From Actinomycetes bacterium (GTDB lineage Bacteria; Actinomycetota; Acidimicrobiia; Acidimicrobiales; Bog-793), in contig JAKACF010000184.1 of NCBI GenBank assembly GCA_021821585.1, positions 1 through 6,254 of the forward strand: 6,254 bases of DNA. The letters are read 5' to 3'. Below are positions 1-5,229 of this stretch, piece by piece (positions within the stretch are counted from its first letter, which is position 1; every line of letters starts with the position of its first letter). Position numbers and translations under genes: made by a program. Below the pieces are notes generated by a model that made no database searches, was not told the DNA's origin, and saw only the letters and a program-made list of their open reading frames with translations.

Positions 1-1
1 G

Positions 2-142
2 GCGAACGACCGGGAGCTCATGGGCCGGTGGCGCAACACGCGCCGGAACAACCTCCTCGGGCTTGCCGTCGCCATCTGCGTGGCGGGGTCGGCGGCCGGG
101 TACGGCGTCGACGCGTTCTGCGGTGCCCTGCACACGCTCTGA
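2..142 (+). CDS. C-terminal end of an Nramp (MntH-type) divalent metal transporter, partial
   Basis: Only the last 46 codons and the TGA stop are inside the window; the gene begins upstream. The visible peptide starts A-N-D-R-E-L-M-G-R-W-R-N and then runs R-R-N-N-L-L-G-L-A-V-A-I into a hydrophobic stretch of about 20 residues. The N-D-R-x-L-M-G-x-x-x-N pattern followed by a basic/Asn turn and a final membrane helix is what I know from the C-terminus of Nramp family proton-coupled Mn2+/Fe2+ transporters, which sit in the cytoplasmic membrane. The catalytic metal-binding helices (DPGN and MPH motifs) lie outside the window and cannot be checked. The next gene starts 25 bases downstream on the same strand, so the two may be cotranscribed. 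The family call rests on a short tail; another polytopic transporter is possible. Confidence 0.68.
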   Translation, partial: ANDRELMGRWRNTRRNNLLGLAVAICVAGSAAGYGVDAFCGALHTL

Positions 143-167
143 CGGTCGCGGAAGGGGTTGGTCGTCG

Positions 168-317
168 GTGGATCTCGCTGAGCCCTCCGCACCGAGGATC
201 GTGCCCCGGGCATCCCTGGGACCGGGGCTGCGCGCCGGCCTCCTCGTGCTCCGGGTGGTCGCCTATCTGCTCGTCGCGATGGTGGTCTTCGCCTTCGTCG
301 TCGGCCTCGTGCGCTGA
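168..317 (+). CDS. 49-residue single-span membrane protein of unknown function
   Basis: I do not recognise this protein. The chosen start is the GTG at 168, with a purine-rich GAAGGGG at 151-157 about ten bases upstream. The same frame is open back to an ATG at 63, but that extension overlaps the transporter coding sequence and reads as Arg/Ser/Gly-rich shadow translation. The product has a hydrophilic N-terminus (V-D-L-A-E-P-S-A-P-R-I), a basic turn (R-A-S-L-G-P-G-L-R-A), and one hydrophobic helix from about residue 24 to 48 with an Arg at 29, ending G-L-V-R. It lies just downstream of an Nramp-like transporter in the same direction and may be cotranscribed with it. A role as a small transporter-associated protein is only inference. 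Confidence that it is translated is moderate because the gene is short. Confidence 0.55.
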   Translation: MDLAEPSAPRIVPRASLGPGLRAGLLVLRVVAYLLVAMVVFAFVVGLVR

Positions 318-351
318 CCGGGCTCGATTCGTGCACGGCGGCGACCTTGGC

Positions 352-360
352 CTACCGTCG
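352..360 (+). promoter_or_regulatory. Possible -10 element upstream of the MBL-fold hydrolase gene
   Basis: The sequence CTACCGTCG contains TACCGT (353-358), which fits the TANNNT pattern of an actinobacterial -10 box. It would place transcription initiation near 365 and leave a short leader containing the Shine-Dalgarno sequence of the gene at 391. No good -35 hexamer is visible; TTCGTG at 328-333 is the nearest candidate and its spacing is long. A nearly identical CTAGCGTCG lies before the SRPBCC gene. Confidence 0.3.
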
Positions 361-390
361 GGGCCGATCGGGCAGGGGTCAGGGGGTTTC

Positions 391-1227
391 ATGGCGACGA
401 GGCTCATCCTTCTCGGGACGGCGGGTGGTCCGACGCCTCGAAGCCCCCGGCATGCCCCCTCCCAGGTGGTCGTCGTGGACGACCAGGCCTACGTGATCGA
501 TTGCGGCAACGGCGTGGCTCAGCAGCTCCAGCTGGCCGGCGTCTCGCCCTCCCTGCTGCACGGGGTGTTCGTCACCCACCACCACTCCGACCACAACGCC
601 GACCTCGGCAACCTCTTCCTCCTGAGCTGGCCACTGCTCACGCGGCCGGTTCCGGTGCTCGGGCCGCCACCCCTCTCGGCCATCCTGCGCAGCTTCTTCG
701 AGATGAGCAGGTACGACATCGAGATCCGGGTCGAGGACGAGGGACGGCCCCATCTCTCCGAGTTCGTCGTCGGAAGAGAGATCGCCCAGCCGGGGGTGGT
801 GTTTCGCGACGACAAGATCGAGGTGCGGGCGGCCCTCGTTGAGCACCCGCCGGTGCAGCCGGCCTTCGCCTTCCGGATCGACACGGCCGACCGCTCGGTC
901 GTCATCTCGGGGGATACGCGCCCGTGTAACGCGCTGGTCGAGCTGGCCCGAGGCGCGGACGTCCTCGTCCACGAGGTGATCCACCTTCCTGCCATTGGCG
1001 GCCTTGCAGAGGGCAACAACGGCACGCGGCTGTTCGAGCACCTGCGTGCCTGCCACACCCCGGTCGATCAGGTGGGGGCGCTCGCCGAGCGGGCGGGGGT
1101 GGGCACCCTCGTCCTCTCCCACTTCGTCCCGGCGAGCGGGGTCGTCCCCGACGAGGTCTGGCAGGCCGAGGCCGCCCGCGGCTACTCGGGCAGGGTCGTG
1201 GTCGGACGGGACCTCTTGGAGCTGTGA
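391..1227 (+). CDS. MBL-fold metallo-hydrolase, RNase Z / arylsulfatase-like
   Basis: A 278-residue metallo-beta-lactamase-fold hydrolase. The N-terminus (M-A-T-R-L-I-L-L-G-T-A-G-G-P) is the first beta strand and glycine turn typical of the RNase Z/AtsA branch. The metal site is complete: T-H-H-H-S-D-H gives His63, His65, Asp67 and His68; His152 (V-E-H-P-P-V) and Asp175 (S-G-D-T) follow at the expected distances; His244 (L-S-H-F-V-P) is the last ligand. His222-Thr223 matches the H-S/T loop of RNase Z relatives. The arrangement predicts a two-zinc phosphodiesterase, ester or lactone hydrolase. I see no tRNA-binding exosite insertion, so true tRNase Z is unlikely. The start is the ATG at 391, preceded by AGGGG/AGGGGG; the open frame extends upstream to 28 but that part overlaps two other genes. 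No signal peptide is seen, so it is probably cytoplasmic. The real substrate is unknown. A stem-loop covers the stop codon. Confidence 0.9.
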   Translation: MATRLILLGTAGGPTPRSPRHAPSQVVVVDDQAYVIDCGNGVAQQLQLAGVSPSLLHGVFVTHHHSDHNADLGNLFLLSWPLLTRPVPVLGPPPLSAILRSFFEMSRYDIEIRVEDEGRPHLSEFVVGREIAQPGVVFRDDKIEVRAALVEHPPVQPAFAFRIDTADRSVVISGDTRPCNALVELARGADVLVHEVIHLPAIGGLAEGNNGTRLFEHLRACHTPVDQVGALAERAGVGTLVLSHFVPASGVVPDEVWQAEAARGYSGRVVVGRDLLEL

Positions 1228-1236
1228 GGGCCGTCC
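1204..1236 (+). terminator. Stem-loop over the MBL hydrolase stop codon, possible terminator
   Basis: GGACGG at 1204-1209 can pair with CCGTCC at 1231-1236. Inside it CCTC at 1212-1215 pairs with GAGG at 1226-1229, with a small internal loop (GA against G) and a 10-base apical loop. The TGA stop is at 1225-1227. There is no T-tract after it, so it is not a classic intrinsic terminator, but it lies between convergent genes where a transcript end is expected. Hairpins of this size arise by chance in GC-rich DNA. Confidence 0.33.
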
Positions 1237-1276
1237 CGCCCCGAAGCCAGGGTCGAGGGCGAGGCGGCGGGCGCGC

Positions 1277-1819
1277 TCAGGGCGCCTGCGCTCCCGCGTC
1301 GGCGTCCACGAGGACGAAGGCGACCGAGCAGGGACGGTCGGCCCGGTTGCTCCAGGCGTGGACGGTCGCGCACTGGACGAGGACATCCCCGGGATGCATG
1401 GTCGTCTCGTCGCGTTCGAGCACCGCCACGATCTCCCCGTCGAGCACGATGGCGTAGTCCACCGAGCTCGTCCGGTGCATGTCGGGCCGGGCGGCGTTCC
1501 CGGTGAACGCCTCACTCGCGGACTCGTCGCCCTCGAAGCGGAGGTCGTCCACGCCCACGCGTCCGAGCCAGTTCCGGTCGGGCGGGAACTCGACCACCCG
1601 CACGACGGTGCCGCCGCGGGGCGGGGCGAGCTCGTAGGGGCCGGAACACCCGTCGTCGTGCGGCGTGGGCGTCGCCGGGGCGGCGGTCGTGCGCCAGAGA
1701 TCGGTCACGACGAGGCCGGTGGCCTCCCGGACCCGGCGATGCGGCGACAGGCCGTCCTCCACGATGCACGACGCCCCGTCGTCCGAGTGACCCGTCACGA
1801 TCCGACGAATCCCCGCCAT
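1277..1819 (-). CDS. Cupin domain protein, single domain, unknown substrate
   Basis: A 180-residue protein whose C-terminal half is a single cupin barrel. An N-terminal part (residues 1-80) holds R-R-I-V-T-G-H, the D-L-W-R-T strand and G-G-T-V-V-R-V-V-E-F-P-P. Cupin motif 1 is M-H-R-T-S-S-V-D-Y-A-I-V-L-D-G-E (residues 114-129); motif 2 is G-D-V-L-V-Q-C-A-T-V-H-A-W-S-N (144-158). His115 and His154 are probable metal ligands, with Asp121 where classic cupins have Glu. The M-H-R-T-x-x-x-D-Y form is one I associate with stand-alone cupins of actinobacteria and proteobacteria whose reactions are mostly uncharacterised; metal-dependent dioxygenase or isomerase chemistry, or plain ligand binding, are possible. 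The ATG at 1819 follows an AAAGGA about ten bases upstream. The gene lies 62 bases downstream of the LLM oxidoreductase on the same strand with no visible promoter between, so they are probably an operon. Confidence 0.85.
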   Translation of the reverse strand: MAGIRRIVTGHSDDGASCIVEDGLSPHRRVREATGLVVTDLWRTTAAPATPTPHDDGCSGPYELAPPRGGTVVRVVEFPPDRNWLGRVGVDDLRFEGDESASEAFTGNAARPDMHRTSSVDYAIVLDGEIVAVLERDETTMHPGDVLVQCATVHAWSNRADRPCSVAFVLVDADAGAQAP

Positions 1820-1881
1820 CTGTCCACCATCCTTTCGCGTTCGTGCCGCTTGGATCGTCACCGCCTGCGCCGAGGGCGTGA

Positions 1882-3006
1882 CTACGAGGTGGCGTCGCTC
1901 GACGGCGCGCCCGAGCGGTCCCAGGTGCCGTCGAGGAAGCTCGGAGCGACCTCGTCTGCGAAGAGCGAGAGCGACCGGCGAGCCTGCTCGGACGAGACGG
2001 CACCCCAGGCGAACGTGCACGCCAGGTAGCTGAGGTCTGCGGTCCGCACGACGTCGGCAAGGCCGCGGCGCACGGTCTCCGGGCTGCCAGCGAGGATCAC
2101 GCCGTCGTCGAGCAGCGCGTGGAGGCTCGTCCGGGCCTCGTAGTGCCGGAGCTCGGCCTGGGAGGCCTCGCCCGCGTCCTGGCGGTCGACGGCGAGGCGG
2201 GTGAAGTTCGCCTTCCAGGCGGGGAAGGCCGCGTCGAGCACACGCCGGGCCTCGTCGTCGGTCTCGCACACGATGATCTGCCGGTTCATCCCCACCCGGA
2301 GCTCCGCTGCGTCGGGGTTGAGCGGAGCCTCGGCGTCGGAGAGCGAAGGCGCCGCCGCCGCCCGGCGGTAGGCGTCGGCGAGCGCACGGAACTGGCGAGC
2401 CGGGCCGAGGCCCATGAGATGGAGGTGGCGGCTCCCCGCCCAGGCGGCGCTCGACAGCGAGCTCGTCGGATACCACAGCGGAGGGTAGGGGTCCTGGAGG
2501 GGCGAGAGGACGAGCGGGACCTCGCGATAGGCGTAGTGCGGCCCGGACGTCGTCAGGGTGCCGCCCGTCCTCGAGACCTCGATCGCCCGCAGGAGGACGG
2601 CCAGCGCCTCCTCGAAGCGGGCCCGGGTCTCGTCGACGCCGAGGTTGTAGAAGCCGAGCTCGTGGCGGGAGACGCCCCTGCCGAGGCCGACCTCGAGGCG
2701 ACCGTGGCTGAGCTGGTCGAGCATGCAGAGCTCTTCGAAGAGACGGAGCGGCTCGTAGAGCGGGAGCAGCCAGCACATCGGCCCGAGCCGGATCGTGGTC
2801 GTCGACCGGGCGAGGGCGGAAAGGAAGACGTTCGGGGAGGGACACAGCCCGAGCGGTGTCCCGTGGTGCTCGGCGAGGTAGTAGCCGTGGAACCCGGCCT
2901 GCTCGGCGAGGGCGACGAGCTCGAGGCGCTCGTCGTAGAGGTCGTGCAGCAAGGGCCCCGGCCGGCGGTCGAGCCAGTCGAACATGCCGAAGGTCACCTT
3001 GTGCAC
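1882..3006 (-). CDS. LLM class (luciferase-like) flavin-dependent oxidoreductase
   Basis: A 374-residue protein of the bacterial luciferase-like monooxygenase family. These are TIM-barrel enzymes that use reduced FMN or F420 to oxidise or reduce small organic molecules. Signatures in order: the first strand V-T-F-G-M-F-D-W (4-11); helix 1 with L-A-E-Q-A-G-F-H-G-Y-Y-L-A-E-H-H-G (33-49); T-T-I-R-L-G-P-M (70-77); the hallmark E-E-L-C-M-L-D-Q-L-S-H-G-R-L-E-V-G-L-G-R-G (91-111); and near the C-terminus G-S-P-E-T-V-R-R-G-L-A-D-V. Length is normal for the family. The start is a GTG (V-H-K-V-T-F) with GGGGGGA about five bases upstream; it is preferred because the first barrel strand begins at once. 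The A-E-H-H motif resembles the alkanal-monooxygenase-like subgroup. The gene leads a probable operon with the cupin gene and diverges from the SRPBCC gene. Cofactor (FMN or F420) and substrate cannot be told from sequence. Confidence 0.93.
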   Translation of the reverse strand: MHKVTFGMFDWLDRRPGPLLHDLYDERLELVALAEQAGFHGYYLAEHHGTPLGLCPSPNVFLSALARSTTTIRLGPMCWLLPLYEPLRLFEELCMLDQLSHGRLEVGLGRGVSRHELGFYNLGVDETRARFEEALAVLLRAIEVSRTGGTLTTSGPHYAYREVPLVLSPLQDPYPPLWYPTSSLSSAAWAGSRHLHLMGLGPARQFRALADAYRRAAAAPSLSDAEAPLNPDAAELRVGMNRQIIVCETDDEARRVLDAAFPAWKANFTRLAVDRQDAGEASQAELRHYEARTSLHALLDDGVILAGSPETVRRGLADVVRTADLSYLACTFAWGAVSSEQARRSLSLFADEVAPSFLDGTWDRSGAPSSDATS

Positions 3007-3044
3007 GAGGTCCCCCCGGCACGCTCGAGGCAGATGCAGCCGCT

Positions 3045-3052
3045 CGATGTTA
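3045..3052 (-). promoter_or_regulatory. Possible -10 element for the LLM-cupin operon
   Basis: On the minus strand this reads TAACATCG within GGGATAACATCG, an AT-rich island in a GC-rich intergenic region, about 38 bases before the GTG start at 3006. TAACAT fits TANNNT. The best upstream hexamer, TCGGTC or CGGTCA around 3071-3078, is a poor -35. It shares the TANNNTCG form with the other candidates in this window. Confidence 0.33.
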
Positions 3053-3152
3053 TCCCGTCGCCCTCGGGGGTGACCGACCTCGCAGGGGATACGGCCGCGC
3101 CGAGGCCGCTGCCCCGTCAGATCGCGGGCCGCCGGTTCCTTCCCCGCCAGGG

Positions 3153-3161
3153 CTAGCGTCG
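3153..3161 (+). promoter_or_regulatory. Possible -10 element for the SRPBCC gene, consistent with a leaderless transcript
   Basis: CTAGCGTCG contains TAGCGT (3154-3159), a TANNNT match. Its last base is nine bases before the GTG start at 3168, so transcription would begin at or within a few bases of the start codon. This fits the weak Shine-Dalgarno signal before that GTG. No convincing -35 is visible (CGGTTC around 3133-3138 is too close). Eight of nine bases are shared with the CTACCGTCG before the MBL hydrolase gene. Confidence 0.3.
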
Positions 3162-3167
3162 CGGGCG

Positions 3168-3650
3168 GTGGGTCCTCCGGTCATCGACTACTCGGGCACC
3201 TACCACCTGGACCGGCCGCCGAGGGCGGTGTGGGGGGAGATCGAGCGCTTCGACCGCTACGAGCGATGGTGGCCGTGGTTCTCCGGACTTCGGGCCGACG
3301 GGGAAGGCCTGCAGCCGGGGGTCGTCCTGCACGGGGTGGTCTGCCCGCCGGTGCCGTACCGGATGCGGATCGACGTCGAGCTTGGCCGCTGCACCCGGTT
3401 CCGTCTGGTCGAGGCGGCGGTCCACGGGGACCTGGAGGGTCCGGCCCACCTTCGCCTGACGGCCGAGGGGTCGGGGACCTGCGTCGAGGTGGGCTGGTCG
3501 GTGGAGATGCGCCAGGTCGCCATGCGGCTCGCCTGCCGGGTGGGTCGTCCGCTGCTCGTATGGGGTCACGACCGGGTCGTCGCCTGGACGGTGGCCGGGT
3601 TCAGCCGCCACCTGGAGGCGGAGCTGCCCTGCCGCGGACGAGTCAGGTGA
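3168..3650 (+). CDS. SRPBCC family protein (polyketide cyclase/dehydrase or START-like)
   Basis: A 160-residue protein with the helix-grip pattern of the SRPBCC superfamily, which forms a deep hydrophobic pocket for lipids, polyketides or other small molecules. The N-terminal strand Y-S-G-T-Y-H-L-D-R-P-P-R-A-V-W-G-E-I-E-R-F-D-R-Y-E-R-W-W-P-W (8-37) is the typical opening: strand, then helix, then an aromatic D-x-Y-x-x-W-W-P-W. Alternating strands follow, and the C-terminal helix (about 130-155, H-D-R-V-V-A-W-T-V-A-G-F-S-R-H-L-E) closes the pocket. The chosen start is the GTG at 3168; the frame is open further upstream but that part is low-complexity Arg/Ala/Gly and antisense to the LLM gene. 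Shine-Dalgarno pairing is weak and a -10-like box lies just ahead. The final 8 bases overlap the end of the convergent UbiA-like gene. No catalytic residues can be assigned, and the ligand is unknown. Confidence 0.82.
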   Translation: MGPPVIDYSGTYHLDRPPRAVWGEIERFDRYERWWPWFSGLRADGEGLQPGVVLHGVVCPPVPYRMRIDVELGRCTRFRLVEAAVHGDLEGPAHLRLTAEGSGTCVEVGWSVEMRQVAMRLACRVGRPLLVWGHDRVVAWTVAGFSRHLEAELPCRGRVR

Positions 3651-4380
3651 GCCGGGCGGTGGTGAGGGCGGCGGCCAGGAGGACGATGCCCCAGGAGAGG
3701 GCCCGCAGGGCGCGCTCGGCCGGCTGGAGGAGGGCCGTCTCGTCGAGGGGTCGGGAGGAGCCGTCGACCAGGTGGATGGTGCCGACGACGCGCAGGGTCC
3801 GCCGTCGGATGCTGCGGGCGGCATCGCTCAGCCGGCGCTGGGCGAGGGAGAGGGCGACGGCGCCCATGGCCGCCAGGAGGGGTGCCAGCCGGAGGGTCCG
3901 GGCCTCGGCCACGTAGGCGGTGAGCACGGGGAAGGCCCCCCAGGCGAGGGCGAAGACGGTGTCGTTGTGGAGCCGCTCCCCGAACGGCTCGGCGTTGTAG
4001 CCGATGACGAGGAGCGGACCGGCAGCGAGGAAGGGGAGGAGGATCCAGCCGTCCCGGGCGACGCCGAGCGCCCCGAGGGCGGCCGCCCCGGCGAGGCTGA
4101 GGCCGGCGGCGAGCCCGAGGGCTGGCGCGGGCAGGGTGGTCCGAAGGGGGCGGCCGTGGAGCTCGTCGATGGCGTGGGCGGCGATCCCGACGGCGAGGAG
4201 GAAGGCGCCGAGGGCGGCGAGGAGCGGGGTGAGGGCGACCCGTGGGGCGAGGGCGGCGCCGATGGCGACGTAGGCGAGGTGCCATGCGGTGTAGGGGGGG
4301 TGGAGGATGGTCCACCACTGCCGCCAACCTCCGGCCTTGGTGGCGTAGTAGGCGGGCGGCAGCGGGGCCGGCTCAGCCAC
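3643..4380 (-). CDS. Polytopic membrane protein, divergent UbiA-type prenyltransferase fold
   Basis: A 245-residue, very hydrophobic protein with about six to eight membrane segments. I cannot name it with certainty. It resembles the UbiA/MenA prenyltransferase superfamily: an N-terminal L-H-P-P-Y-T-A-W-H-L-A-Y-V-A-I-G-A-A-L-A (26-45) like the first helix of MenA-type enzymes, A-I-D-E-L-H-G-R-P-L (70-79) where UbiA proteins have N-D-x-x-D followed by R-P-L, and I-G-Y-N-A-E-P-F-G-E-R-L-H-N-D (126-140) then F-A-L-A-W-G-A-F-P-V-L-T (143-154) like the Y-x-x-x-P-x-R-L-K segment and following helix. The usual aspartate motifs are not intact: only Asp72 remains of the first and Asp186 of the second (R-L-S-D-A-A-R-S-I-R-R-R-T-L, 183-196). 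It is also shorter than typical MenA or UbiA (about 290). Its GTG start overlaps the methyltransferase stop by 8 bases, implying translational coupling. It may bind or modify an isoprenoid or quinone, or be a non-catalytic relative. Confidence 0.6.
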   Translation of the reverse strand: MAEPAPLPPAYYATKAGGWRQWWTILHPPYTAWHLAYVAIGAALAPRVALTPLLAALGAFLLAVGIAAHAIDELHGRPLRTTLPAPALGLAAGLSLAGAAALGALGVARDGWILLPFLAAGPLLVIGYNAEPFGERLHNDTVFALAWGAFPVLTAYVAEARTLRLAPLLAAMGAVALSLAQRRLSDAARSIRRRTLRVVGTIHLVDGSSRPLDETALLQPAERALRALSWGIVLLAAALTTARLT

Positions 4381-5128
4381 CGGCGCGGCGCCCCCACATG
4401 ACGAGCCCCCCGCCGAGGCTCATCTGCCGGGCGCCGACCTCCTCCATCCCTGCGGCGCGCCAGGCCTGGACGAGGTCGTCGACGGGATGGCGACGGTAGT
4501 GGTCCTCGATGCTCGGCCCGAGGAACGTCCCGACCCGGCGCCAGGCCGGCCCCCCGGCAAGCCAGCCAGCGGCGGGGAGGACGAGGCGGGTGTAGCCCCA
4601 CCAGGCAGCTCGCCAACCGGGCTCGGGGGGAGCGAGGAAGTCGAGGCTCGCCATGGGGGCCCCCGGTCGCAGGACTCGGGTGAGCTCTGCCAAGGTGGAC
4701 GGGACGTCGGCCACGTAGCGGAGGAGGTAGGTGAAGGTGATCCCGTCCACGCTGGCGTCGGGGAGCGGGAGCTGCTCGGCCCGTCCGGCGACGAGGCGCA
4801 CCCGGTGCGGCCGACCGACGGACCGGGCCTGCAGGTTGCGCTGGCCGCGCCGGAGCATCGGCAGGCTGAGGTCCACCCCGACGACCTCGGCCCCGAGACG
4901 GCCGGCGAGCTGGAGGGCGACCCCGGCGGTGCCGGAGGCGACGTCGACGAGGAGCGGCGGCCGCGGGCCGGATGCCGGCAGGCGGTCGGCCAGCCGGTCG
5001 ACCATCTCCCGCCGCCACCGGCGGTTCTGGCCGAAGGTGAGCACCTCGACGAGCAGGTCGTAGCGGTCGGGGAGCCCGGCGAACAGCTCGTCGGCGAACC
5101 GGTTGGGATCGTTGCCGACACCCCTCAT
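4373..5128 (-). CDS. menG: UbiE/MenG-type demethylmenaquinone methyltransferase
   Basis: A 251-residue SAM-dependent methyltransferase, normal length for the family, which methylates the ring of demethylmenaquinone as the last ring-building step of menaquinone synthesis. The N-terminal F-A-D-E-L-F-A-G-L-P-D-R-Y-D-L-L-V-E-V-L-T-F-G-Q (11-34), then N-R-R-W-R-R (35-40), is the UbiE/COQ5 signature. Motif I is V-D-V-A-S-G-T-A-G-V-A (61-71), with acidic Asp86 in G-V-D-L-S. Further on, A-E-Q-L-P-L-P-D-A-S-V-D-G-I-T-F-T-Y-L-L-R-Y-V matches the A-E-x-L-P-F-x-D-x-S-F-D region, with L-R-Y-V where UbiE has L-R-N-V. The L-R-P-G motif follows. The ATG at 5128 has a strong GGAGGAGG just upstream. It shares an operon with the UbiA-like gene, and a geranylgeranyl-reductase-like gene diverges upstream, supporting menaquinone work. 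Methylation of another quinone or isoprenoid product is the alternative. Confidence 0.83.
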   Translation of the reverse strand: MRGVGNDPNRFADELFAGLPDRYDLLVEVLTFGQNRRWRREMVDRLADRLPASGPRPPLLVDVASGTAGVALQLAGRLGAEVVGVDLSLPMLRRGQRNLQARSVGRPHRVRLVAGRAEQLPLPDASVDGITFTYLLRYVADVPSTLAELTRVLRPGAPMASLDFLAPPEPGWRAAWWGYTRLVLPAAGWLAGGPAWRRVGTFLGPSIEDHYRRHPVDDLVQAWRAAGMEEVGARQMSLGGGLVMWGRRAGG

Positions 5129-5197
5129 CGCGCCTCCTCCCCCCTTGCGGCCGACGGGCCCCACGGACGAGCCGTGCCCGGGGCCGGGGCCTCGTGC

Positions 5198-5220
5198 GCC
5201 GTCGGCCGGTCGGCCACGGC
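5198..5220. promoter_or_regulatory. Near-perfect inverted repeat in the divergent menG-menJ-like intergenic region
   Basis: GCCGT (5198-5202) and GGCC (5204-5207) pair with GGCC (5212-5215) and ACGGC (5216-5220), giving nine base pairs interrupted by one unpaired C at 5203, around a GGTC loop. It lies 70 bases upstream of the methyltransferase start and 90 upstream of the reductase start. It could be an operator shared by both genes, but a GC-only palindrome can arise by chance. A smaller 5-bp hairpin (CACGG/CCGTG) lies at 5162-5176. Confidence 0.25.
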
Positions 5221-5221
5221 T

Positions 5222-5229
5222 CGAACGTA
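5222..5229 (-). promoter_or_regulatory. Possible -10 element for the methyltransferase/UbiA-like operon
   Basis: On the minus strand this reads TACGTTCG, with TACGTT matching TANNNT. It is the only TA-containing site in the 181-base intergenic region. It would give a leader of roughly 90 bases before the ATG at 5128, and the inverted repeat at 5198-5220 would lie within that leader, just downstream of the start point. No good -35 is visible. I see no comparable element on the plus strand for the reductase gene. Confidence 0.28.

Noticed and set aside
28..390. An N-terminal extension of the MBL hydrolase frame back to position 28.
   Set aside because: It overlaps the transporter tail and the small membrane protein gene in other frames and has no relation to the MBL fold. 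The ATG at 391 has a good Shine-Dalgarno and starts at the first beta strand.
1277..3022. The cupin frame stays open far upstream through the LLM gene, suggesting a 581-residue fusion protein.
   Set aside because: The upstream part overlaps the LLM gene on the same strand in another frame and is Arg/Pro-rich nonsense. The cupin homology begins just after the ATG at 1819, which has its own Shine-Dalgarno.
2119..3156. A 345-codon plus-strand open frame opposite the LLM gene.
   Set aside because: Its Glu/Val/Gly/Arg-rich translation is the typical antisense shadow of a GC-rich gene. The minus-strand LLM protein has a clear family signature.
3772..4401. A Gly/Glu-rich plus-strand open frame resembling a low-complexity acidic protein.
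   Set aside because: It is antisense to the UbiA-like membrane gene; Gly/Glu/Asp richness is what antisense of Ala/Leu/Pro-rich membrane coding sequence yields.
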